Assembly (NCBI GenBank): GCA_034670145.1
Contig: JAXMOA010000003.1
Coordinates: 124,001 to 188,000, forward strand
DNA: 64,000 nucleotides
From: HXMU1420-2 sp034670145
GTDB taxonomy: Bacteria > Pseudomonadota > Alphaproteobacteria > Rhodobacterales > Rhodobacteraceae
Reading direction: 5' to 3'
Under the pieces are notes generated by a model. That model saw only the letters and a program-made list of their open reading frames with translations, was not told the origin of the DNA and searched no databases. Made by a program: the position numbers and the translations under genes. Shown one piece after another: positions 41,498 to 49,177 of the stretch. Numbering within the stretch: position 1 is the stretch's first letter; each line of letters starts with the position of its first letter.

Positions 41498-43477
41498 ATG
41501 ACCCACCCTGCAAACGCCCCCCAGCCTGACCGCCCCTGGCTCATCCGCACCTACGCCGGCCATTCCACCGCACAGGCCTCCAACGCCCTCTACCGCTCCA
41601 ACCTCGCCAAGGGCCAAACCGGCCTCTCCGTCGCCTTCGACCTGCCCACCCAAACCGGCTATGACAGCGACCACATCCTGGCCCGCGGCGAAGTCGGCAA
41701 AGTCGGCGTGCCCGTCAGCCACCTGGGCGACATGCGCACCCTGTTCGACCAAATCCCGCTCGAACAGATGAACACCTCGATGACCATCAACGCCACCGCC
41801 CCGTGGCTGCTCGCCCTGTACATCGCCGTCGCCGAAGAACAAGGCGCCGACATCACCCAGCTCCAGGGCACCGTCCAGAACGATATCATCAAGGAATACC
41901 TGTCGCGCGGCACCTATATCTGCCCGCCAAAACCCTCCCTCAAACTCATCACAGACGTCGCCGCCTATTGCTACACCAACGTTCCCAAATGGAACCCGAT
42001 GAACGTGTGCTCCTATCACCTGCAAGAGGCCGGCGCGACCCCCGAGCAAGAGCTCGCCTTCGCCCTCGCCACAGCCCAGGCCGTGCTCGACGGTCTGCGC
42101 GATCAGGTCCCGGCCGAGGATTTCCCGCGCCTCGTCGGACGCATCTCGTTCTTCGTCAACGCCGGCATCCGCTTTGTCACCGAGATGTGCAAAATGCGCG
42201 CCTTCGTCGACCTCTGGGACGAAATCTGCCGCGACCGCTATGGCGTCCAAGACCCGAAATACCGCCGCTTCCGCTATGGCGTTCAGGTCAACTCGCTGGG
42301 CCTGACCGAACAACAGCCCGAAAACAACGTCTACCGCATCCTGCTCGAAATGCTGGCCGTCACCCTCTCCAAAAAGGCCCGCGCCCGCGCCGTGCAGCTC
42401 CCCGCCTGGAACGAAGCCCTCGGCCTGCCCCGCCCCTGGGACCAGCAATGGTCCATGCGCATGCAGCAAATCCTGGCCTATGAAACCGACCTGCTGGAAT
42501 TCGAAGACCTGTTCGAAGGCAACCCGGCCGTCGACGCCAAGGTCGAAGAGCTCAAACAGGGCGCGCGCCACGAACTGGCCAATCTGGCCAGCATGGGTGG
42601 CGCCGTGTCCGCCATCGAATACATGAAATCCCGGCTGGTGGACTCCAACGCAGACCGTCTCAACCGGATCGAGCGCAACGAAACCGTGGTTGTTGGCGTC
42701 AATCGCTGGACAACGGGCGAACCCTCGCCCCTGCAATCCGAAGACGGTGGGATCATGGTTGTCGACCCGGCGGTCGAACAGGAACAGATCGACCGGCTCA
42801 ACACCTGGCGCGCCGAGCGCGATGAAACCGCCGTCGAGGCCGCCCTCGCGGCCCTGCGCGACGCGGCCCAATCCGGCACCAACATCATGGAACCCTCTAT
42901 CGCCGCCGCCAAGGCGGGCGTTACAACCGGCGAATGGGCCGAACAGATGCGCCGCGTCTTTGGCACCTACCGTGGGCCCACCGGCGTCTCTGCCTCGCCC
43001 TCCAACAAGACCGAGGGCCTGGACGACATCCGCGACGCCGTCGATGCGGTCAGCGACCGCCTTGGCCGCCGCCTGTCGCTCATCGTGGGCAAACCGGGGC
43101 TGGACGGACATTCCAACGGGGCCGAACAAATCGCCTTCCGCGCCCGGGACTGCGGGATTGATATGTCCTATGACGGGATCCGCCTCACCCCCGAAGAGAT
43201 CGTAGAACGCGCCATTGAAAATCAGGCCCATGTGGTGGGCCTGTCCATCCTCTCCGGCAGCCACCTGCCTTTGGTCGAGGATGTGGTCGCCCGCATGGCA
43301 CAGGCAGGCCTGGGCAACGTGCCTGTCATCGTTGGCGGGATCATCCCGGACGAAGATGCCGACCGCTTGCGCGCCATGGGCGTCACCCGGGTCTATACCC
43401 CCAAAGACTTTGAACTGAATACAATCATGATGGACATTGTCGAACTCGCCGATCCCCAGATACGCGCAGCGCAATAG
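41498..43477 (+). CDS. ecm: Ethylmalonyl-CoA mutase (B12-dependent, MeaA type)
   Basis: 659 residues of the methylmalonyl-CoA mutase superfamily: catalytic barrel beginning WLIRTYAGHSTAQASNALYRSN and a C-terminal cobalamin-binding domain with the DxHxxG motif at Asp536-His538 in GLDGHSNGAEQ, and GGIIPDEDADRLRAMGV. Single-chain MeaA-type proteins of this length convert ethylmalonyl-CoA to methylsuccinyl-CoA; ccr nearby supports this over methylmalonyl-CoA mutase. The start at 41498 fits the family N-terminus. A 24-base tandem duplication spans its stop codon. Confidence 0.92.
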   Translation: MTHPANAPQPDRPWLIRTYAGHSTAQASNALYRSNLAKGQTGLSVAFDLPTQTGYDSDHILARGEVGKVGVPVSHLGDMRTLFDQIPLEQMNTSMTINATAPWLLALYIAVAEEQGADITQLQGTVQNDIIKEYLSRGTYICPPKPSLKLITDVAAYCYTNVPKWNPMNVCSYHLQEAGATPEQELAFALATAQAVLDGLRDQVPAEDFPRLVGRISFFVNAGIRFVTEMCKMRAFVDLWDEICRDRYGVQDPKYRRFRYGVQVNSLGLTEQQPENNVYRILLEMLAVTLSKKARARAVQLPAWNEALGLPRPWDQQWSMRMQQILAYETDLLEFEDLFEGNPAVDAKVEELKQGARHELANLASMGGAVSAIEYMKSRLVDSNADRLNRIERNETVVVGVNRWTTGEPSPLQSEDGGIMVVDPAVEQEQIDRLNTWRAERDETAVEAALAALRDAAQSGTNIMEPSIAAAKAGVTTGEWAEQMRRVFGTYRGPTGVSASPSNKTEGLDDIRDAVDAVSDRLGRRLSLIVGKPGLDGHSNGAEQIAFRARDCGIDMSYDGIRLTPEEIVERAIENQAHVVGLSILSGSHLPLVEDVVARMAQAGLGNVPVIVGGIIPDEDADRLRAMGVTRVYTPKDFELNTIMMDIVELADPQIRAAQ

Positions 43478-43501
43478 ACCCAGATACGCGCGGCGCAAAT
43501 A
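43455..43501 (+). repeat. 24-base tandem duplication across the ecm stop
   Basis: CCCAGATACGCGCAGCGCAATA is followed 24 bases later by a near-identical copy (CCCAGATACGCGCGGCGCAAATA). The duplicated unit covers the last seven codons and the TAG of ecm, so the second copy is untranslated; it looks recent. Confidence 0.8.
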
Positions 43502-43599
43502 ACCCTGTTACATCCCCGGTTTCCCATATGAAAATACGGGCAATCGGGAACTGGGGGCGCAATAAAAACTTAACCTTGTGAACTTGTCATTGACTCAAG

Positions 43600-43614
43600 C
43601 TACCTCAAAGGTAG
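43600..43614. promoter_or_regulatory. Inverted repeat next to a possible promoter of the H-NS gene
   Basis: CTACCT-CAA-AGGTAG is a perfect 6-bp inverted repeat immediately after TTGACT (43590-43595), a possible -35. The rest of the 282-bp gap between ecm and the H-NS gene is AT-richer than the surroundings, with a CGTGTTTTGAC/CGTGTTTTGTT direct repeat near 43645. No other feature was seen. Confidence 0.3.
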
Positions 43615-43759
43615 AGACTTTGGGCAGATTTTCGCGCAAGACCCGTGTTTTGACCGTGTTTTGTTTGGTTTTTCACTGCCCCGGTAATGAGTATTGGCTG
43701 GCACCAAAATAGGAAATCGCCTATCCCACTAAGATACTAATCTTAAAATGGGGACCTTC

Positions 43760-44074
43760 ATGGCGATAGAACTGGAAAGTTTGTCCAAGGACGATCTAAC
43801 AAAACTGCAAAAAGATGTCGCAATCGCATTGCGCGATGCCGACGTCCGTGCACGCAAAAAGGCGCGCGCAGCCGCAGAAGCGGCCGCAGCTGAATTCGGC
43901 TTCACACTCGAACAGCTTATGTCGTCGCAGCCGAGCAGCAAAAAACCAACCGGGATTGCAAAATACAGAAATCCGCAAGACCCCGAACAAACCTGGACAG
44001 GTCGCGGTCGTAAACCCCGCTGGCTGAATCAGGCAATTGCAGATGGTGTCGATATCTCTGATCTCGAAATCTAA
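43760..44074 (+). CDS. H-NS/HvrA-like nucleoid-associated regulator
   Basis: 104 residues: an N-terminal coiled-coil segment (LESLSKDDLTKLQKDVAIALRDADVRARKKARAAAEAAAAEF) for oligomerisation and the H-NS DNA-binding motif KYRNPQDPEQTWTGRGRKPRWLNQAI at the C-terminus. HvrA and Spb of Rhodobacter are proteins of this kind. The second ATG (43760) gives the family start; one at 43748 is also in frame. The gene lies in a lower-GC stretch and is 12 bp ahead of deoD. Confidence 0.88.
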   Translation: MAIELESLSKDDLTKLQKDVAIALRDADVRARKKARAAAEAAAAEFGFTLEQLMSSQPSSKKPTGIAKYRNPQDPEQTWTGRGRKPRWLNQAIADGVDISDLEI

Positions 44075-44086
44075 GAGTAATACAAC

Positions 44087-44794
44087 ATGACCGTCCACAT
44101 CAGTGCAGCTCCCGAAGACATCGCCGAAACGGTTCTCCTTCCCGGGGATCCCTATCGCGCCAAATGGGCCGCGGAAACATTTCTCGAGTCTCCACGACTC
44201 GTCAATGAAACCCGTGGTATGTTGGGCTATACTGGCACGTGGCAAGGAAACGCTGTGACTATTCAGGGCAGCGGCATGGGGATGCCTTCCTTGTCAATTT
44301 ACGTGAACGAACTGATCCGTGATTATAATGCGCAAACGCTTATTCGCATCGGTTCCTGCGGCGGTATGCAAAACAGTGTTGGTATTCGCGATGTCATTCT
44401 GGCCATGACGGCAACGTCCGTCAGTACGCCATCGCTTGGTATATTCCGAGAAGTAAATTTCGCCCCTTGTGCCGATTGGTCTCTGCTCAAAGCCGCCGCC
44501 GAGGCGGCCGCCAAGTCAGAGGCATCGACGCATATTGGCGGGATTTACTCCTCGGATGTATTCTACGACGAACGCCCCGATCTGACCGAACAGATGACAC
44601 GTCATGGCATTCTCGGAGTCGAGATGGAGGCCGCCGAGCTTTACATCCTCGCCGCCCGCTATCAACGCCGTGCCCTGGCGGTCCTGACCGTGTCAGACCA
44701 CCTGCTCACGGGCGAATCCCTGCCCTCGGCGGACCGCGAAAAGAGCTTCGGCGATATGGTCGAAATCGCACTGCACGCGGCCTTTGCGTCCTAG
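44087..44794 (+). CDS. deoD: Purine-nucleoside phosphorylase, DeoD type
   Basis: 235-residue hexameric-type phosphorylase that splits purine (deoxy)nucleosides to base and pentose-1-phosphate. Conserved blocks are VLLPGDPYRAKWAAETFLE, the phosphate site IQGSGMGMPSLSIY, RIGSCGGMQNSV, and the purine-site GVEMEAAELYILAARY with SDHLLTGE. Only 12 bp separates it from the H-NS gene, so they are probably cotranscribed. It would process nucleosides brought in by the Bmp-type transporter in this window. Confidence 0.95.
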   Translation: MTVHISAAPEDIAETVLLPGDPYRAKWAAETFLESPRLVNETRGMLGYTGTWQGNAVTIQGSGMGMPSLSIYVNELIRDYNAQTLIRIGSCGGMQNSVGIRDVILAMTATSVSTPSLGIFREVNFAPCADWSLLKAAAEAAAKSEASTHIGGIYSSDVFYDERPDLTEQMTRHGILGVEMEAAELYILAARYQRRALAVLTVSDHLLTGESLPSADREKSFGDMVEIALHAAFAS

Positions 44795-44849
44795 GGTTTG
44801 GCGTGCATGCAATTTTGGGATAATTTAATTATTTCAAATACATAACCAT

Positions 44850-44867
44850 ATGTCCCAGCTGGGACAT
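44850..44867. promoter_or_regulatory. Perfect 18-bp palindrome between convergent genes
   Basis: ATGTCCCAGCTGGGACAT reads the same on both strands and lies 2 bases past the stop of the DUF1989 gene, after an AT-rich stretch following deoD. As RNA it would form a 7-bp stem with a 4-base loop, so a terminator is possible; the exact symmetry also fits a protein-binding site. Confidence 0.5.
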
Positions 44868-44869
44868 CT

Positions 44870-45715
44870 TCAAATTTGGCCATGTGAGCGGTCATATCCG
44901 TTCACTCCGGGCGCCGCCCAATTGGCCAAATCACCGGCCTCCGGGGCATAGATTTCCACCAAAAGCGGATAACAGGCCGCCGCATCACTGGAATGCTCAG
45001 CCGAGCAATCGCCCCCCGGACAGGCACTCAATCCGCCCAGCAAATCAATCTCCGCAAAGAACTCCAGATAATCCCCCGGCCGCACCGGGCTCGCCTTCAT
45101 GAAATACTGGCCCGTATCGCGGGTAAATCCGGTGCACATGAAGACATTCAAAACATCATGCACATGAGGCTCCGCCTCGGCCACAGGGCAGCCCAAATGA
45201 GCCGCCAGAGCCCGGGTCAGGTTCGAGTGGCAGCAATGATGATACTGACTGCCGGCCAGCAGATTGCCCGTGTAAGGGTCACAGCGCGTGCCAATCACAT
45301 CGTGAACCGACCCGCCAAATTCATCAATCCCGTACCAACCCAGCGTATCCTCAATAATCGTCCCCATGGGCCGCAAATAGGGAAAACTCGACCACATCCG
45401 CTCCCCCACCGTCAGATGCGTTCCATGCAGCGCCCGGGTCTTGCCCGAATAAAACCGCTCCGCCAGATCCGCAGAATTCCACAGGTTCAAATCACCCACC
45501 TGCGACCCTTCCACCGATGATATGCGAAACACATGCCCCGCCGGCACCTCAAAACACCGCGCATCCCGCGCCGGAACCAGCACCTCATCCACCTTCCGCG
45601 CCCCATCCCGCAGCGTGCGATACCGCGCCAGATCCGGCTGCGGCAGCGTTTCATTGGGATAACAAATCACCGGTGCAATCGCGCGGCGGTCGTCAGCATC
45701 ACTAGGGACAGGCAT
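44870..45715 (-). CDS. DUF1989 family protein (urea carboxylase-associated type)
   Basis: 281 residues with the family blocks FEVPAGHVFRISSVEGSQVGDLNLWN, SQYHHCCHSNLTRAL and NVFMCTGFTRDTGQYFMK, rich in His and Cys that probably bind metal. Members often neighbour urea carboxylase genes, but none is seen here. Its exact reaction is unknown. It starts 2 bp after the creD stop and so belongs to the same transcript. Confidence 0.83.
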   Translation of the reverse strand: MPVPSDADDRRAIAPVICYPNETLPQPDLARYRTLRDGARKVDEVLVPARDARCFEVPAGHVFRISSVEGSQVGDLNLWNSADLAERFYSGKTRALHGTHLTVGERMWSSFPYLRPMGTIIEDTLGWYGIDEFGGSVHDVIGTRCDPYTGNLLAGSQYHHCCHSNLTRALAAHLGCPVAEAEPHVHDVLNVFMCTGFTRDTGQYFMKASPVRPGDYLEFFAEIDLLGGLSACPGGDCSAEHSSDAAACYPLLVEIYAPEAGDLANWAAPGVNGYDRSHGQI

Positions 45716-45717
45716 AA

Positions 45718-47163
45718 TCAGTCTTCTTTCGCTTTAACATCCACAGAGCCGCGCTCCGCACCATCCTTGCGCCCGAACCAGCCCCGCCGCTTCCCCTCAG
45801 CCTCAGCAGGCCGCGCAGGGCCGTACCAGTCCTCGTTGCGCGTCAGATACATCGTTCCAGCCAGCGCAACAAAAGCAAGCGTCGATCCGGCAATCAACGC
45901 ATAATCGGCACTTCGCAGGATCATGTACAGCACCACATACAAAACAACCAAAGTCCCCGTCAGCACCGCAGTGCGCCGTCCCAATTTCAACGCGGTCGCC
46001 CCAAACAATGTCAGCAACAAAATCGTCGCCCCCGATGCAGCCCCATAGGCCGCCGCAAACCCGATCTGCTCGGCATAAGACAACATCACCAACACAAAAA
46101 CAGACTGGGCCAGTCCAACCATCAGATATTGAACCGGATGCGCGGGCCTTGCATTGGTTCGATCCAGCAGAAGGATCGTCAGAAAGGTGAGCGCGATAAA
46201 CAGGATCCCATATTTGGCCGAACGATAGGCCTTTTGATAAAAATCATTTGGCTGCAAAAACCGAACGCCCATCGTCGCAATCTTTCGAGCCGCGATATCC
46301 GGGTTCTGCCGCGATATCTGAGGCAGCGTGCGCGCCAAATGCGGAATGGTCCAGTTGGCCTCGAACCCATCGTCCGAGATTTCGGACCCATCCGGCAAGA
46401 AGTCGCCAAAGAAACTGGGATGCGGCCAGTCGCTGCGAATGACCAGACGGCTCGTCCGCCCGACAGCCGCCACGCGCAAATCCTGCGCGCCATTTGTGCC
46501 CATTTCCAACGAATACGCCTGAATTTCTCTGGGATCACCAATGCGCGCAAATATTCCATTCGCCTGCCCCTGCCCCGCCGAAAGCGGTTCCAACGCAACC
46601 TCTGACTGATTTGCGCGCAATCGGGCATCGCCACGCAAGGCGCGGTTTGCGGACAAGAAGACGCGCAGTTCTGCAGCCTCCCAATCCGGCTGTTCCTGAT
46701 CCGATAACACCTCGCGCGCGCGCTCTACCGGAATGTCAAAATCGGCCTGAACACGCGTCGTATAGACGGGCACGACAAAAACACCGCGCTGGCGTTCCTG
46801 GGTGGTGACATCAATGCGAATGTCAAATTCATTCGGATAGAGAAAGAGCGCAGGCCGCTCTTCGATAATGGTTTCCTGAAAATGTTCATAGACGATGGAA
46901 CCGTCACTATCGCGCAGACTTTGATTGGTACTAGGGTCAATCACTTCGCGGCGACGATCATATGTCACCGGCTCGGTAACAGGAATTCTCAGCAGCGGTC
47001 CGGAAAACAGCTGACTGCCACCCCATTCCTGACTGAGTACAGCGATCGTATCATCGCTGTAATTCGCCCGAGATTGCACAACGTCGCTGATCAGACCCAG
47101 TGGGACGTACATGAAAAGGGCAAGCAACCCGACAATCAAAAAGCGAAACCCGGCCGAGCGCAT
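45718..47163 (-). CDS. creD: CreD family inner-membrane protein
   Basis: 481 residues: an N-terminal helix (RFLIVGLLALFMYVPLGLI), a periplasmic domain of about 270 residues with SQEWGGSQLFSGPLLRIPV and SYTGEDG-free beta-rich sequence, then five or six C-terminal helices with HPVQYLMVGLAQSVFVLVMLSYAEQIGF, the typical CreD block. Function is poorly known (linked to envelope stress and colicin E2 tolerance in enterobacteria). No creBC two-component genes are adjacent. Confidence 0.88.
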   Translation of the reverse strand: MRSAGFRFLIVGLLALFMYVPLGLISDVVQSRANYSDDTIAVLSQEWGGSQLFSGPLLRIPVTEPVTYDRRREVIDPSTNQSLRDSDGSIVYEHFQETIIEERPALFLYPNEFDIRIDVTTQERQRGVFVVPVYTTRVQADFDIPVERAREVLSDQEQPDWEAAELRVFLSANRALRGDARLRANQSEVALEPLSAGQGQANGIFARIGDPREIQAYSLEMGTNGAQDLRVAAVGRTSRLVIRSDWPHPSFFGDFLPDGSEISDDGFEANWTIPHLARTLPQISRQNPDIAARKIATMGVRFLQPNDFYQKAYRSAKYGILFIALTFLTILLLDRTNARPAHPVQYLMVGLAQSVFVLVMLSYAEQIGFAAAYGAASGATILLLTLFGATALKLGRRTAVLTGTLVVLYVVLYMILRSADYALIAGSTLAFVALAGTMYLTRNEDWYGPARPAEAEGKRRGWFGRKDGAERGSVDVKAKED

Positions 47164-47258
47164 GGAAACCCCACAGATCTAGACAGACATACGGTCGTCC
47201 AGTTCTGCGCGATTGTCCAGACGTTCGCCCGGGCTGGTAAAACGCGCTGTCTGCGAAA

Positions 47259-48041
47259 TCAGACTGTGCGTTCCACCATCATCTTCTTGATCTCTGAAAT
47301 CGCCTTGGCCGGGTTCAGGCCCTTGGGGCAGGTCTTGGCGCAGTTCATGATCGTGTGGCAGCGATACAGTTTGAACGGGTCTTCCAACTCGTCCAGACGC
47401 TCGCCTGTGGCTTCGTCGCGGCTGTCAATGATCCAGCGATAGGCGTGCAGCAGCGCAGCAGGCCCCAGATAGCGATCGCCGTTCCACCAGTAGCTCGGAC
47501 AGGATGTCGAACAACACGCGCACATGACGCATTCATACAGACCGTCCAGCTTGCTACGGTCCTCGATGGATTGCCGCCACTCTTTCTGTGGACGGTTTGT
47601 TTTGGTCTCCAGCCACGGCATGATCGACGCGTGCTGGGCATAGAAATGCGTCAGATCCGGGATCAGATCCTTGACCACCGGCATGTGTGGCAGCGGGTAG
47701 ATCTTGACCGTGTCAGACCCAACTTCGTCCATGCCATAGATGCAGGCCAGAGTGTTGATACCGTCGATATTCATCGCACAGGACCCGCAGATCCCTTCGC
47801 GGCAGGACCGGCGGAAGGTGAGTGTCGGGTCAATCTCGTTCTTGATTTTGATCAAAGCGTCCAAAATCATCGGCCCGCAGGTATCCAGATCAACCCAATA
47901 GGTATCGACGCTGGGGTTTTGGCCATCATCGGGCGACCAGCGGTAGATCTGGAATTTGCGGACGTTCTTGGCGCCGGCAGGCTTGGGCCAGGTCTTGCCC
48001 GTGCGGATACGGGAATTTTTGGGCAGGGTCAGTTGGACCAT
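47259..48041 (-). CDS. sdhB: Succinate dehydrogenase iron-sulfur subunit
   Basis: 260-residue electron-transfer subunit of complex II. It has the 2Fe-2S cluster motif CREGICGSCAMNIDG near residue 80 and the ferredoxin-like cysteines CVMCACCSTSCPSYWW and CHTIMNCAKTCPKGLNP for the 4Fe-4S and 3Fe-4S clusters. It is the last sdh gene, separated from sdhA by a sulfotransferase-like gene and a 145-bp gap in which I see no clear second promoter. Confidence 0.97.
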   Translation of the reverse strand: MVQLTLPKNSRIRTGKTWPKPAGAKNVRKFQIYRWSPDDGQNPSVDTYWVDLDTCGPMILDALIKIKNEIDPTLTFRRSCREGICGSCAMNIDGINTLACIYGMDEVGSDTVKIYPLPHMPVVKDLIPDLTHFYAQHASIMPWLETKTNRPQKEWRQSIEDRSKLDGLYECVMCACCSTSCPSYWWNGDRYLGPAALLHAYRWIIDSRDEATGERLDELEDPFKLYRCHTIMNCAKTCPKGLNPAKAISEIKKMMVERTV

Positions 48042-48186
48042 TGTCTCAGGCCTCCTGTATGATGGGGGTGGCGCGCATGGATATCGGCAGAGACGGTGCC
48101 AGGGCGGATTTCGCGGCCCCTTTTACCATGCGAATTTCGGTTAGACTCAATCCGTCGTGAAGCAGATTGGCGCAGTTGCACAACGA

Positions 48187-49059
48187 TCATGGGCGCCCCC
48201 CTGCAAGTTCTGCGAAGGGATCAAGACGGTTCAGGTCATGCGGAAAATGCTGCTCAAGCTTTTCACGCAAATCCTCGTCCCTGGCTGCGATAGAAAGGAT
48301 GCCGCGAAAATCCGGTTCTGACATCATTTCTTCGAAGCGACGGTCTGTTTTCAGCGCCTCTGCCTCGGCAGCTTGCGGCTGAAAGGACGACCCGCCGCCA
48401 TAGGGCTGAGGTTCACCAGTGGAGTTGTCAATTTGGTTCAATCCCAGGCTGGTGAGGCATCGGCTGCGGTAGGCTTCGGATTGAAACCACTCATCATAAC
48501 AGATCGGCGTCAGCGACAGATCCTTGGCCTGGCTGACCAGGTCCAGCATCCGGGTATAGGCGTCGACTGATTTCAACACGATGGCTGCCCGCTGGGTGCG
48601 GGAATATCCCTGATTGCGTTGCAGTTTCTTCAGAAGCGACGCACACCAGTTCAGGAATCCGCGGTAGATAATGATGTCAGCGTCGAAAGCAGCCTCCAGA
48701 TCGGCAGAGATCGCATTGCCACGACGACCAACTGGCGGGATATCTTCGTATGTGACCAGCATGGTGGCAGCCGATCCCGCATCGGCGCAGGACCCGGGCA
48801 AGTCGGCACGGGCGTCTTTGACAGAGGTCCGCTCTCGATTGACTTCGATCGTGCGAAACGACGCCAAGGGAGAGCGGCCGGGAACACAATTATTGAAGAA
48901 AACCGACCCCGTGCCACCGACGTTGCGCAGGATCCAATCCGCAATCGCATGATTGCCGGATCTGCGCATCCCGAAGGCTCGCAGGGCACGCAGAGGCGCC
49001 AGCCCGGTTTCGGCCCAGGCATCGGCGAAATGAGCCGGTATCGACTGTGCCTGACTCAT
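48187..49059 (-). CDS. Sulfotransferase-like P-loop protein inside the sdh operon
   Basis: 290 residues. The segment RAFGMRRSGNHAIADWILRN near the N-terminus resembles the 5'-phosphosulfate loop of sulfotransferases, and a later YRGFLNWCASLLKKL region fits the 3' part. Substrate unknown. The ATG at 49059 gives MSQAQSIPAHF; the frame extends 19 codons further. It sits between sdhA and sdhB, an unusual place, 118 bp after sdhA on the same strand. Confidence 0.65.
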   Translation of the reverse strand: MSQAQSIPAHFADAWAETGLAPLRALRAFGMRRSGNHAIADWILRNVGGTGSVFFNNCVPGRSPLASFRTIEVNRERTSVKDARADLPGSCADAGSAATMLVTYEDIPPVGRRGNAISADLEAAFDADIIIYRGFLNWCASLLKKLQRNQGYSRTQRAAIVLKSVDAYTRMLDLVSQAKDLSLTPICYDEWFQSEAYRSRCLTSLGLNQIDNSTGEPQPYGGGSSFQPQAAEAEALKTDRRFEEMMSEPDFRGILSIAARDEDLREKLEQHFPHDLNRLDPFAELAGGRP

Positions 49060-49177
49060 GGCACAGCCTGCCGGCCACAGGACGGATGGAGCGATGACAT
49101 CTGACCAGCACCGCAAGCTAATGCCTTGCGATGCTGAAACACGATGTATGTCGATACCACCAAAACCGAACCTGACG

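Noticed and set aside
41471..43498. 675-residue frame antisense to ecm
   Set aside because: Shadow of a strongly coding sense gene with cobalamin motifs; the antisense product has no recognisable motif.
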